DNA from: JAFECT01 sp035551675
GTDB lineage: Bacteria > Pseudomonadota > Alphaproteobacteria > Caulobacterales > Caulobacteraceae
Assembly (NCBI GenBank): GCA_035551675.1
Contig: DASZMV010000082.1
Span: 15,651 to 79,650, forward strand
Length of the DNA stretch: 64,000 nt
Reading direction: 5' to 3'
This document shows, piece by piece, positions 1 to 9,572 of the stretch. The position numbers and the translations under genes were made by a program. Under the pieces are notes generated by a model. The model was not told where the DNA came from. It ran no database searches and saw nothing but the letters and a program-made list of their open reading frames with translations. Position 1 is the first letter of the stretch. Each line of letters starts with the position of its first letter.

Positions 1-935
1 GTATCGCAGACGGCTTGCAGGAACGCGTCGTCCGCCCCGCCGGGGCGCACCAGGTGCGCGGTCAGCGCCACCTCGGTGGTCGACAGCGGCCAGACGTGGA
101 GGTCGTGAACCTCGGTGACCCCCGGACGCCGGGCCAAGCAGTCGCGCACGGCGTCGGGGTCGATGCCGCGCGGCACGGCGTCCATGGCGAGCGACAGGGC
201 TTCCTTCAGAAGATCCCAGGTTCCGAACAGCACCACCACGACAACGACGAGGCTGGCCAACGGATCGATCCAGGCGAGGCCGGTGACATAGATCATCGCG
301 CCCGCGGCGATGACGCCCACCGACACCACCGCGTCGCCCATCATGTGCACGAAGGCGGCTCGCACGTTCGCGTCGCTGTTGCGGTCGCGCAGGAACAGCA
401 TGGCGGTGAGCAGATTGATCACCAGGCCCGCGGCTGCGACGCCCATGATCACGCCCGATTGCGGCGAGGCGGGTTGGCCGAAGCGGTGGATGGCCTGCGC
501 CGCGATCAGGCCGGACGCGAACACCAGAGCGACCGCATTGGCGAGCGCGGCCAGCACCGTCGCCTTGCCCCAGCCGTAGGTGCGCCGGCCCTTCGCCGGG
601 CGCCGGGCCAACCACACCGCGACGCCCGCCATGGCGAGGCCCAGCACGTCGGAAAGATTATGTCCCGCGTCGGCGAGCAGCGCGGTCGAGCTGCCGAAAA
701 AGCCGGCGACCGCCTCGATGACCACGAAGGTCAGGTTCAGGCCGATGCCGATCAGCCAGCGCGGGTCGTTGGCGCCGGCGGAACCGTGATGATGGTGATG
801 ATGGCCGCGGCCGCCGTGCGGATGGCCATGCCCATGCGAGCCGTGATCGTGCGAGCCATGCCCGTCCGATTCATGATCGTGATGATCATGCGCGTGGTCG
901 TGACTGTCATGGTCGTGGTTGGAAGCCGAGGTCAT
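1..935 (-). CDS. CDF-family cation (zinc-type) efflux transporter, C-terminus cut by window edge
   Basis: Integral inner-membrane antiporter of the cation diffusion facilitator family, which exports Zn2+ or related divalent metals from the cytoplasm. The ATG at 935 opens a very His/Asp-rich N-terminal tail of about 55 residues (repeated HDH, HGH and an HHHHHH run), usual in the CzcD/ZitB/ZnT branch. Two HxxxD metal-site motifs are visible, in TM2 (GHNLSD) and TM5 (HMMGD), followed by the start of the cytoplasmic domain (VHDLHVWPL). About 311 residues are present and the last part lies beyond the left edge. No metalloregulator gene is visible beside it. Family assignment is firm; the metal is inferred. 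Confidence 0.93.
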   Translation of the reverse strand, partial: MTSASNHDHDSHDHAHDHHDHESDGHGSHDHGSHGHGHPHGGRGHHHHHHGSAGANDPRWLIGIGLNLTFVVIEAVAGFFGSSTALLADAGHNLSDVLGLAMAGVAVWLARRPAKGRRTYGWGKATVLAALANAVALVFASGLIAAQAIHRFGQPASPQSGVIMGVAAAGLVINLLTAMLFLRDRNSDANVRAAFVHMMGDAVVSVGVIAAGAMIYVTGLAWIDPLASLVVVVVVLFGTWDLLKEALSLAMDAVPRGIDPDAVRDCLARRPGVTEVHDLHVWPLSTTEVALTAHLVRPGGADDAFLQAVCD

Positions 936-989
936 GGGCGAACCCTAGGACGTAAGACCTTACCCCGGCCTATCCGATACGGCGAAGCC

Positions 990-1943
990 TCAGGCTTCTT
1001 CCTCAGCGGCCTCGACCGACGGGCTTTCTTCCTCGGTGCGACGACGGCGCGGGGCGCGACGCGGACGCTCCTCGGTCGTCGCTTCCGGCGACGCCGGGGC
1101 GGCCGCCGGTTGAGATTGAGCCTGAGGCGCCGCGGTGGCCGGCCGGAGGAAAGCGGGCAGATGCTCGTCGCGCGGATCGGGTTCGCGCGGCGTCTCGGCC
1201 TGCGGCTGCTCGCCACGCGGTTCGATCACCGCGAGCGGATCGGCGTTGGCGCCGGCCGGCTGGTTGTTGTCGCGGTCGCGACGGCGTTCGAAGCGCTCGC
1301 GGCGGCCTTCACGACGTCCGCCTTCGCGCTGTTCGCCACCTTCGCGAGGGGCGTTGTCGCGGGGCGCGTTGTCGCGAGATGCGTTGTCGCGAGATGCGTT
1401 GTCTCTGGGTGCGCCGAAATCGCGCTGCGGGCGCGCGTCGTTGAACTCGCGGTTCTCGCGCGGTTCGCGGTTCTCGCTGCGATAGTCGTCGCGATCGCGG
1501 CGATAGTCGCCGTTGTTGTTGTCACGATTGCCGTTGTCGCCCTCGCCGCCATCGGAGGGTTGCCCCTCGTCGCCCATGGCTTCGGCGCCAGACTCGTCTT
1601 CGAAGTCGATGTCGAAGCCGGACGCGAACGCGTCGCGCGCGGCGATCTCGGACACCGGCCGTTGCGGCTGCAGGGTGCGCAGGACGCGGAAGTAATGTTC
1701 GGCGTGCTGCAGGTAGTTTTCCGCGAGCACCCGGTCGCCCGAGGTGAAGGCGTCGCGCGCGAGCTGCTGATAGCGCTCGTAGACGTGCTGCGCGTTGCCG
1801 CGAATCTTCATGTTTTCGGGGCCGTTCGATTCGAACGCGCGGTTCGGATTGTTTCCGCCGCCGCCGCCGCCACCACCGCTGCCGCCGCTGCCGGGTTTCC
1901 GGTTGCGACCGCGTTGCCGTTTCATGCCTCTGAAATCTCTCAT
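990..1943 (-). CDS. DUF4167 domain-containing protein
   Basis: Protein of 317 residues with the DUF4167 signature near its N-terminus: a basic Gly-rich leader (KRQRGRNRK followed by a Gly tract), then the segment NMKIRGNAQHVYERYQQLAR and the AENYLQHAEHYFR motif at about residues 45-90. The rest is low-complexity, rich in Arg, Asn, Asp and Glu, with repeated short units (DNASRDNASRDNAPRDNAP). It ends in a Pro-rich, acidic tail. Function is unknown; the composition suggests a disordered, possibly RNA-associated protein, which is inference. An alternative ATG at 1925 (MKRQRGRN) is also plausible. It lies downstream of prmC on the same strand, with a 217-bp gap in which I see nothing distinct. 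Confidence 0.85.
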   Translation of the reverse strand: MRDFRGMKRQRGRNRKPGSGGSGGGGGGGGNNPNRAFESNGPENMKIRGNAQHVYERYQQLARDAFTSGDRVLAENYLQHAEHYFRVLRTLQPQRPVSEIAARDAFASGFDIDFEDESGAEAMGDEGQPSDGGEGDNGNRDNNNGDYRRDRDDYRSENREPRENREFNDARPQRDFGAPRDNASRDNASRDNAPRDNAPREGGEQREGGRREGRRERFERRRDRDNNQPAGANADPLAVIEPRGEQPQAETPREPDPRDEHLPAFLRPATAAPQAQSQPAAAPASPEATTEERPRRAPRRRRTEEESPSVEAAEEEA

Positions 1944-2160
1944 TCACTCAAACCGATGTTTGAAGCCGGCGCTCCCACAGGCCGGCGCGTGCAGCTCGAC
2001 GGGCGGGGAAAAGCTCCGCTTGCGTATCTAGAGCCGCTGTTCGTCTACCGCCCCGGTCTGCAGGATTGTTAGCGATCCTGCGCCGCAAGCCCCTGTCCAC
2101 CGGAACCTCTATTCGATGAGGAATCGAAAGCCCGGCGATGTGGGTGGAGACGGCTATGAC

Positions 2161-3036
2161 TTAGCGACTCGCCGAGGCTTTTCCAAGACCTTTCTTACGC
2201 CCTGCGACCACCCGGTCCCGGTCGCCCAGGTCCTTGACCACGCCCACGTCCCAGCCGCCTTCCGCCTCGAAAAGGGTCTTGACCTCGCCGGCCTGGTTCC
2301 AGCCGATTTCCACAAGAAAAAGCCCGTCCGGCTTCAGCACCCGAAGAATCTGAGGGGCCAGCTCGCGGTACGCGCTCAGGCCGTCGACGCCCCCGTCCAG
2401 GGCCAAATGCGGCTCGTGATCCTTCACCTCGGGGTCCAGGTCCGGCATCTCGCCGGAACGGATATAGGGCGGGTTGGCGACCACCAGGTCAAAGCTCTCG
2501 TCGGCCAGGCCCTGGGTCCAGTCGGTGCGAAGGAAGGCCGCCCGCCCGCCGAGGCCGAGGTTGGCGGCGTTGTCCCGGGCGACCGCGAGCGCCTCCTCCG
2601 AGACGTCCACCCCCAGGCCCCTGGCGGCGGGTCGTTCGGCCAGGATCGACAGTAGGATGGCGCCCGAGCCCACGCCGAGGTCGAGCACGGTGAAGGCGGC
2701 GAACTCCGGGTGCGCGTTCAGCGCCAGCTCGACCAGGGTCTCGGTTTCGGGACGCGGCGTCAGCACCGCGGGCGAGACGTTCAGCAGCAGTTTCCAGAAT
2801 CCTTTGCGCCCGAGGATGCGCGCCACCGGCTCGCGCCGCGCGCGGCGTTCGACATAGTCCTCGAGCAGCCTGGCGTCGGCGTCCTGAAGCTCGCGGTGCG
2901 GATCGGCGATCACGTCCGTGCGCGTGACGTTGGCGGCGGCCTCGAGCAGCAGGCGCGCATCGATGGCGGGGCTGTCGACGCCCGCGGCCTTCAGACGCTT
3001 CTGGGCGCCGGTCCAGGCCTGGACGAGGGTGGTCAT
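2161..3036 (-). CDS. prmC: Peptide chain release factor N5-glutamine methyltransferase PrmC (HemK)
   Basis: SAM-dependent enzyme that methylates the glutamine of the GGQ motif in release factors RF1 and RF2. The 291-residue protein has the N-terminal helical substrate-binding part, a SAM-binding loop DLGVGSGA (residues 119-126) and the catalytic NPPY motif (188-191). Its start overlaps the stop of the MOSC gene by 4 bp (ATGA), so prfA, the MOSC gene and prmC form one tightly packed operon in which the substrate gene comes first. Length and order are normal for alphaproteobacteria. Confidence 0.97.
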   Translation of the reverse strand: MTTLVQAWTGAQKRLKAAGVDSPAIDARLLLEAAANVTRTDVIADPHRELQDADARLLEDYVERRARREPVARILGRKGFWKLLLNVSPAVLTPRPETETLVELALNAHPEFAAFTVLDLGVGSGAILLSILAERPAARGLGVDVSEEALAVARDNAANLGLGGRAAFLRTDWTQGLADESFDLVVANPPYIRSGEMPDLDPEVKDHEPHLALDGGVDGLSAYRELAPQILRVLKPDGLFLVEIGWNQAGEVKTLFEAEGGWDVGVVKDLGDRDRVVAGRKKGLGKASASR

Positions 3037-3796
3037 GGCGCAAACTCCACATCGTCGCCCAGCGCCAGATCGCCGCCGCGCTCGATCTCCACGTACACGC
3101 CGCAGAGCAGATGGTTGAACGCGGTGAACAGGGTCCCGGTCACATCCACGTCGCGTTCGCCGGAGGTTGGATCCACATGGGTCGCGAGACAGCGGGTGAT
3201 GGTCTTGAACACGCGGCCCTCAGCTTGGCCGACACGGACGCGCTGACCGGGCGCCGCGTTCTCGACCCAGGCGGGCCAACCCTCGACATAGACATTGGCG
3301 CGAAAGCGCAGCGGATCGAGCGGGCGCGCGGCTCGCTCTGCGATCTCGCGCACGCTGGCGAGGTTGATGATCGAGACGTAGCCCTGCGGATGGTCCATGA
3401 AGCGATGTCCCGCCGGCGCCGCCAGCACGCGCAACGGCCCCGACGCGTCTTCACCCAGGAAATCGGTCAGCCAGGCGGCGAACGCATCGCGACCCTCCTG
3501 TTCAGACAGCCGCGCATCGAGTGGGGCGCATCCTGCCGCTTCGACCGAAAGCGTCGCGCTCGCTTCGTCGTAACGCGTACGCGCACGAGCCACCTTCGGG
3601 ATCTTCGCGAGCACGGTGAAGCGCTGTTTTGAAATATGCGCCGGCGCCGACGCATCGAAGCCGGACGGCCCGTCCTCCACTGCATAGAGACGATCGCACG
3701 GAAAATATTCCCGCGCGTTCAGACGCACGCGTTCGAGTGGTTCGGGCGTGAAGCCCTTGACCGGATGACGCGCAATGCGAACCGCGGCGCCGGCCA

Positions 3797-3797
<1 letters not shown>
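3033..3797 (-). CDS. MOSC domain-containing protein
   Basis: Protein of 254 residues with an N-terminal MOSC_N beta-barrel-like segment (HPVKGFTPEPLERVRL) and a C-terminal MOSC domain. The conserved MOSC cysteine is in TRCLATHVDPTSGERD, where molybdenum cofactor or sulfur-carrier chemistry takes place in relatives such as YcbX and mARC. Substrate is unknown. It sits between prfA and prmC, overlapping prfA by one base (TGATG) and prmC by four, so it is translationally coupled to both. No link to release-factor function is known; co-location may be incidental. Confidence 0.9.
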
Positions 3798-4870
<1,073 letters not shown>

Positions 4871-4946
4871 TTAGCAGTCCGTCGATAATTCTGCCCGCAT
4901 CTAGCCTTGGTTCGCAACTTCGTCACGCCGTGTTAGGGCGGGAACC

Positions 4947-5408
4947 ATGCTTTCGCAGAAGACCAAGTACGCGCTCCGGGCCCTCACCTACCTCGCGTCC
5001 CAAAATGGGGCGTCCGCCTCCATTGCCGAGGTGGCGGTCGGAGCCAAGGCGCCCCGCAAGTTCCTGGAGGCCATCCTCCTGGAAATGAAACAGGCCGGGT
5101 TCGTGGAAAGCCGGCGGGGCCGGTTCGGCGGCTACGCCCTTGCCGCCGCCCCTCGCGACATCTTCTTCGCCGACGTGATCCGGGCGGTCGAGGGGCCCCT
5201 GGCGCTGGCCCCTTGCGCCTCGCGCACGGCCTATAAGCCGTGCAAGGACTGTTTCGACGTGGAAACCTGTCCGATCCGCGCCGCCCTGCTGGCCAGCCGG
5301 GACGCGGTGGCGACCGTTCTCGAGGGCTGGAGCCTGGCCTCTGCCCTGGCCGAAGGCCCCGAGGCGAGAGGATCTGAAGCTGAGATCAGTAAAACTCTAT
5401 TGACCTAG
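4947..5408 (+). CDS. Rrf2-family transcriptional regulator
   Basis: Cytoplasmic DNA-binding regulator of 153 residues. The N-terminal winged helix-turn-helix is typical (MLSQKTKYALRALTYLA, then VGAKAPRKFLEAILLEMKQAG, and SRRGRFGGYAL as the wing). The C-terminal sensor region has four cysteines, C-x8-C-x2-C-x5-C (CASRTAYKPCKDCFDVETC). This spacing differs from IscR (C-x5-C-x5-C), so an Fe-S cluster is possible but not assured. The TauE/SafE exporter starts 43 bp downstream on the same strand, so the regulator probably controls that gene, perhaps in response to sulfur or thiol status (inference). Confidence 0.9.
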   Translation: MLSQKTKYALRALTYLASQNGASASIAEVAVGAKAPRKFLEAILLEMKQAGFVESRRGRFGGYALAAAPRDIFFADVIRAVEGPLALAPCASRTAYKPCKDCFDVETCPIRAALLASRDAVATVLEGWSLASALAEGPEARGSEAEISKTLLT

Positions 5409-5451
5409 TAGGAGTTGAGCCACAGGGTTCTCGCGGGCTGGAGCGAATTGG

Positions 5452-6231
5452 GTGGATCACGACTTCTGGGTCTTCTTGGCCGTCGGATTTTTCGCCCAGG
5501 TCGTCGAGGGCGGCATGGGCATGGCCTATGGCCTGATCTGCACCACCGCCCTGCTGACCGTCGGGGTGGCGCCCGCGACGGCGTCGGCCAGCGTGCACGT
5601 GGCCAAGATCCTGACCTCGGGCGCCTCGGCCTCATCGCATTTCAAGCACGGCAACGTCGACAAGACGCTGCTCATTGTCCTTTCGATCACCGGCTGCATC
5701 GGCGGCGCGGCCGGGGCCTATCTGATCACCGGTCTCGACCCTGGGACGGTCAAGCCGTTCGTGGTTCTCTATCTCGGCTTCATGGGTTTGCTCATTCTTT
5801 GGCGGGCGTTTCGCGGCGTCGCGGCCAATCCGATGCACTGGTGGCAGGGCTTGCCGCTCGGTTTGGTCGGCGGATTTCTCGACGGCGTCGGCGGCGGCGG
5901 CTGGGGCCCGACGGTGACGTCAACGCTCGTCGGCGCAGGCCGCGAGCCGCGCAAGGCGGTGGGTACGAGCAACGTCGCTCAGTTTTTTGTCGCCGTGGTC
6001 ATCGCCGGCGCCTTCCTGGAGTCCTACCTGACCGGACGCTGGAAGAACGTGGTGGGCACGCCGCACCAGTATCTGGCGGTAGCCGGAGTGCTGATCGGCG
6101 GCCTGATCGCAGCGCCCATGGCCGGGCGGCTGGCAAAGATCCTACCGCCGCGCGTCCTGACCTGGCTTGTGGGCCTGCTCGTTGTCGGCCTCGCAATCTG
6201 GCAGACGCTGACACTCTACAAGTTTATCTAG
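5452..6231 (+). CDS. TauE/SafE-family (TSUP) membrane transporter
   Basis: Integral membrane protein of 259 residues with about eight hydrophobic segments and the two half-repeats typical of the sulfite exporter TauE/SafE family (EGGMGMAYGL near the start and DGVGGGGWGPTVTS in the second half). Relatives export sulfite, sulfoacetate or other organosulfur anions; the substrate here is not determined. The GTG start at 5452 is preceded by GGAG. It follows an Rrf2 regulator and probably shares its transcript. Its 3' end overlaps the convergent glutathione transferase gene by 8 bp. Confidence 0.92.
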   Translation: MDHDFWVFLAVGFFAQVVEGGMGMAYGLICTTALLTVGVAPATASASVHVAKILTSGASASSHFKHGNVDKTLLIVLSITGCIGGAAGAYLITGLDPGTVKPFVVLYLGFMGLLILWRAFRGVAANPMHWWQGLPLGLVGGFLDGVGGGGWGPTVTSTLVGAGREPRKAVGTSNVAQFFVAVVIAGAFLESYLTGRWKNVVGTPHQYLAVAGVLIGGLIAAPMAGRLAKILPPRVLTWLVGLLVVGLAIWQTLTLYKFI

Positions 6232-6829
6232 GATAGGTTTCCTTGAAGCTGTCGCGCGCTTCCAGCGCGTCGCGCAGGACATGCAGCTTGGGATGCGCCG
6301 CGCGCCAGTCGAGCGACGGCAGGCGGAAGTCGAGATAGGTCGCAGCGATCGCGACCGATATCGAACCGAGATCGAAGGACGACGGGTCGGGACAGTTCGC
6401 TTCGGCCTGGTCCAGCGCGCGCATCAGGCCGCCCATCCAGAAATCCTTCCACTGCGCCGACTGTTGCTGTTCCGGACGGCGGCTCTCCAGCACCTGCTTG
6501 ACCGTCATCTCGTTCATGCCGTCGCCCAGGGTCTCAAGACGACGCACGCGCCAATGATCGGGACCCTCACGCGGCAGGAGGCGCGGATCGCCCGACAGGC
6601 TGTCGAGATAGGCGCAGATCACCGGGCTGTTGAAGAAGGTCGTCCCGTCGTCGGCCACCAGCGCCGGCACCTGGCCGATGGGATTGGCCGCCAGATGCCC
6701 CGGATCGCTCTTATACGGAAAGTCGATGGCGACCTCTTCCACCTTGGGCAGCAAGCCCTTCTCGCGAATGACGACGCGGCACTTCCGCACGAACGGCGAA
6801 CCGGTGGAGAGATAGAGGCGCATGTCCAT
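6224..6829 (-). CDS. Glutathione S-transferase family protein
   Basis: Cytoplasmic protein of 201 residues. The N-terminal thioredoxin-fold domain shows the GST start LYLSTGSPFVRKCRVV, in which Ser is the probable catalytic residue, the cis-Pro segment GQVPALV, and FNSPVICAYLD as the glutathione-binding SNAIL/TRAIL region. The C-terminal all-helical domain includes LGSISVAIAATYLDFR. Substrate is unknown. The closest fit is the bacterial YibF/beta-type GST group. It converges on the TauE/SafE gene with an 8-bp overlap. Confidence 0.93.
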   Translation of the reverse strand: MDMRLYLSTGSPFVRKCRVVIREKGLLPKVEEVAIDFPYKSDPGHLAANPIGQVPALVADDGTTFFNSPVICAYLDSLSGDPRLLPREGPDHWRVRRLETLGDGMNEMTVKQVLESRRPEQQQSAQWKDFWMGGLMRALDQAEANCPDPSSFDLGSISVAIAATYLDFRLPSLDWRAAHPKLHVLRDALEARDSFKETYPR

Positions 6830-6877
6830 AGCACTCCTGAAAAGCGTAGCGCACGCCCGGCGTCTTTCTAGAGGGTG

Positions 6878-7139
6878 TTAGACATCTGGCAAGGCGGATG
6901 TACTCGGCCAAGCCCACGTCATTGTGCGCCGCGGCGATATCATCTCGACCGTCTCGGCCATCACGGCCACGAACGGCGAACCTTCGTAATCGTTACTCGT
7001 TTCACAAAATACCTTGTTGCCCGTCAGAACGAATTTGACTTTACCGCCAGGCGGTACGGGCTCGACCTCGGCCCAGGGCTCAATAACAAAGCGAAACCTC
7101 GACGTCCTTGTCGTTTGTGAAAAGGAAAGTCGTCGTCAT
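6878..7139 (-). pseudogene. Small gene behind ispG, broken by a one-base frameshift
   Basis: An ATG at 7139 overlaps the ispG stop (ATGA), as in a coupled operon partner. The reading frame gives MTTTFLFTNDKDVEVS and then stops (TGA) after 19 codons. Shifting one base at CGCTTTGTTATTGAG restores a continuous frame: FVIEPWAEVEPVPPGGKVKF and onward to a TAA at 6880-6878. The total would be about 87 codons, and the 262-nt span is one more than a multiple of three. The restored protein looks like a real small soluble beta-rich protein, but I cannot name its family. It could be a true pseudogene, a sequencing error, or less likely programmed frameshifting. Composition is less GC-rich than ispG. Confidence 0.6.
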
Positions 7140-8302
7140 CACTCCGCCGCTTGGCCTACGGAGGCGGCTTGCTCCGCCTCGATCTCCGCCGCGCGCTTCT
7201 CAACCAGCTCGACGATGTGTTCGATCATTGCCGTGTTATCGAGTTTGTGGTCGGGCTTGCCCGCGACGTAGACCATGCCCGCGCCCTTGCCGCCGCCGGT
7301 GAAACCGACGTCGGTGAACAGCGCCTCGCCCGGGCCGTTCACCACGCAGCCGATGATCGACAGCGACATCGGCGTCGCGACGTGCGCCAGCCGCGCCTCC
7401 AGTTCGGTCACTGTGCTGATCACGTCGAACCCCTGACGCGCGCAGGACGGGCAGGCGATGATGTTCACGCCGCGGTGGCGCAGACCCAACACCTTGAGGA
7501 TGTCGAAGCCGACCTTCACCTCTTCTACCGGATCGGCGGCCAGCGACACGCGGATGGTGTCGCCGATGCCCGCCCACAACAGCGAGCCGATGCCGACCGA
7601 GGACTTGATCGTGCCGGTGCGCAGCGGCCCGGCCTCCGTCACGCCCAGGTGCAGCGGACAGTCGATCGCTTCGGCCAGTTGCTGATAGGCGGCGACGGTG
7701 AGGAACGGGTCGGACGCCTTCACGCTGATCTTGAATTCGTGGAAGTCGTGGTCCTGCAGCACGCGCGCGTGGCTGAGCGCGCTCTCGACCATGGCCTCGG
7801 GACAGGGTTCGCCGAAGCGTTCGAGCAGGTCGCGTTCGAGCGAACCGGCGTTGACGCCGATGCGCATCGAACAGCCGTGGTCCTTGGCCGCCTGCACAAC
7901 CTCGCGCACGCGCTCGCTGGAGCCGATGTTGCCGGGGTTGATGCGCAGGCACGCGGCGCCCGCCTCGGCCGCTTCGATGGCGCGGCGGTAGTGGAAATGA
8001 ATGTCGGCCACCAACGGGACCTTGGCGGCCCTGGCGATGGTCTTGAACGCCCGGGTCGAGTCCTCGTCGGGGCACGAGACGCGCACGATGTCGCAACCGG
8101 CGTCTTCCAGCGCGCGGATCTGGTCGATGGTCGCGCCGGCGTCGGCGGTGGGCGTGTTGGTCATCGACTGGACGGTAATCGGGGCGTCGCCGCCGACCTC
8201 GACCGAGCCCACGCGGATCTTACGCGACGGGCGGCGATGGATGGCCCGCCAGGGGCGGACGTGGGCGAGCTGCTCGTGGGTGGCCATGACGGGCTGGAAC
8301 AT
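7139..8302 (-). CDS. ispG: 4-hydroxy-3-methylbut-2-en-1-yl diphosphate synthase IspG (GcpE)
   Basis: [4Fe-4S] enzyme of the MEP isoprenoid pathway that converts MEcPP to HMBPP. The 387-residue protein has the N-terminal TIM-barrel start (RKIRVGSVEVGGDAPITVQSMTNT) and the three cluster cysteines C284 and C287 (ACPSCARQ) and C319 (IIGCVVNGPGE), followed by the conserved glutamate. The ATG at 8302 has AAAGG just upstream; a second ATG five codons on is possible. A small frameshifted gene overlaps its stop codon by 4 bp. Confidence 0.98.
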   Translation of the reverse strand: MFQPVMATHEQLAHVRPWRAIHRRPSRKIRVGSVEVGGDAPITVQSMTNTPTADAGATIDQIRALEDAGCDIVRVSCPDEDSTRAFKTIARAAKVPLVADIHFHYRRAIEAAEAGAACLRINPGNIGSSERVREVVQAAKDHGCSMRIGVNAGSLERDLLERFGEPCPEAMVESALSHARVLQDHDFHEFKISVKASDPFLTVAAYQQLAEAIDCPLHLGVTEAGPLRTGTIKSSVGIGSLLWAGIGDTIRVSLAADPVEEVKVGFDILKVLGLRHRGVNIIACPSCARQGFDVISTVTELEARLAHVATPMSLSIIGCVVNGPGEALFTDVGFTGGGKGAGMVYVAGKPDHKLDNTAMIEHIVELVEKRAAEIEAEQAASVGQAAE

Positions 8303-8363
8303 AGGCCTTTGCGGCCGATACCGCCACGGCCCCGAAGTCGCGGCGGCCCAAAGCCCAGGGAGA

Positions 8364-9434
8364 TCAGCCGCCGGTGTTGGCCTGGGGCGCGGCCGCCTGA
8401 ACCGCGGCGGCCGCCTTGGCGGCGAGCGCCTGGGCCTGGGCGTTCAGGTTCTGCAGCGGCGTCACGGTCTGCTGCAGCGCGCCGTGGTACTCGCCGTTGA
8501 GGAACACGCTGATGGCGGCCGGATCGGAGACGTCGATCTGCAGGCCGTCGGCGCGGGGCGCGCGATAGGCTTCACCGGGGCCCAGGGTGCGACTGAACAG
8601 GATCACGTTGTCGGCCGTGCGCAGAACCAGCGACACCGGGATCGCGGCGCGGTCCTGCAGGGTCACCAGCGACTCGTCCGAAGCGGCGCCGAACACGGCG
8701 CCCTTGGGATTGAACGCGGCGCCGACCGGGATCTTCACCGCCGTTGCGGTCACCGCGCCCTGGGCCTGGTCGCCGGTCTGGTTGAGCGAGGTGAGTTCTT
8801 TCTCGATGCCCGGCGTGTAGTAGGGCGCCGGGACGTTCTGATCCTTCGGCGGCGGCAGGGGCGCACTGAGGCGGATGGCGTTGTCGCCGTCGTTGGGCGT
8901 GGCGCCGAGGGTCCACTGCTCCTTGGGCGTCGCCGCCTGGGCGAGGGCGGAGGACTCGTGTTTGGGCGCGTTCAGGGTGCGGCGCGCGACGTTCCAGACC
9001 ACAACGGCGGAGATCAGCACGACGCCGGCGACGATCCAGCCAGTGTGGCGCGGCTTCACCTCGTCCAGTTCGGAGCCGACCGGCGCGCGCAGGGTCGCGG
9101 ACGCGTCGGGGCATTCGGTCTTGAAGCGGTCTGCCGCGGTCTCTTCGTCCAGGCCCAGCGCGCGGGCGTAGGCGCGGACATAGCCGGTCGAGAACGGGCG
9201 CGAGGGCAGGCGGTCGTAGGCCCCCTCCTCCAGTGCGATCAGATACTGTTTGCGCACGCGGGTGGCATCGCTGAGGTCTTCGAGCGTGCGGCCGGTGGCC
9301 TCGCGGGCGGCCTTCAGGCCGGCGGCCAGGGAGGGCGCTTCGGAGAGGGACACGGGCTGGACGTCGTCGTCCCAGGACGGCGCTATATAGGCCTCGTGGC
9401 CGTTGTCGTTATTACCTGTATCCAGCGGAGTCAT
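8364..9434 (-). CDS. RodZ-like helix-turn-helix membrane protein
   Basis: Bitopic inner-membrane protein of the RodZ type, which in relatives links the MreB cytoskeleton to the elongation machinery. From the ATG at 9434 there are about 356 residues. The cytoplasmic part has a Cro-like helix-turn-helix (LAAGLKAAREATGRTLEDLS through LIALEEGAYDRLPSRPFSTG). One transmembrane helix follows (HTGWIVAGVVLISAVVVWNV), then a periplasmic part with a DUF4115-like segment (RADGLQIDVSDPAAISVFLNGEYHG) and an Ala-rich tail. An in-frame start at 9536 would add 34 residues of no recognisable domain. It lies between ptsP and ispG on the same strand. Confidence 0.85.
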   Translation of the reverse strand: MTPLDTGNNDNGHEAYIAPSWDDDVQPVSLSEAPSLAAGLKAAREATGRTLEDLSDATRVRKQYLIALEEGAYDRLPSRPFSTGYVRAYARALGLDEETAADRFKTECPDASATLRAPVGSELDEVKPRHTGWIVAGVVLISAVVVWNVARRTLNAPKHESSALAQAATPKEQWTLGATPNDGDNAIRLSAPLPPPKDQNVPAPYYTPGIEKELTSLNQTGDQAQGAVTATAVKIPVGAAFNPKGAVFGAASDESLVTLQDRAAIPVSLVLRTADNVILFSRTLGPGEAYRAPRADGLQIDVSDPAAISVFLNGEYHGALQQTVTPLQNLNAQAQALAAKAAAAVQAAAPQANTGG

Positions 9435-9572
9435 CGTGTCCGCTACCCCCGAACTCACTACCCGATCCGGATCAGGACCCGGACCGTTACCCCGATTACT
9501 TGCCGATGTCGTAAACAGCCCCTGTGGATAAACCATAGACCCGCCGAAGGCAACGTTTTGTTAGGATTTCTA

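Noticed and set aside
1340..1420. Short tandem repeat (GCGTTGTCGCGAGAT-type units)
   Set aside because: It lies in the coding sequence of the DUF4167 protein and encodes its repeated DNASRDNAPRDN units, so it needs no separate explanation.
15..2072. A 685-codon open frame on the plus strand
   Set aside because: It is antisense to the CDF transporter and the DUF4167 gene and reads as low-complexity Arg/Ala/Val sequence; high GC keeps the opposite frame open.
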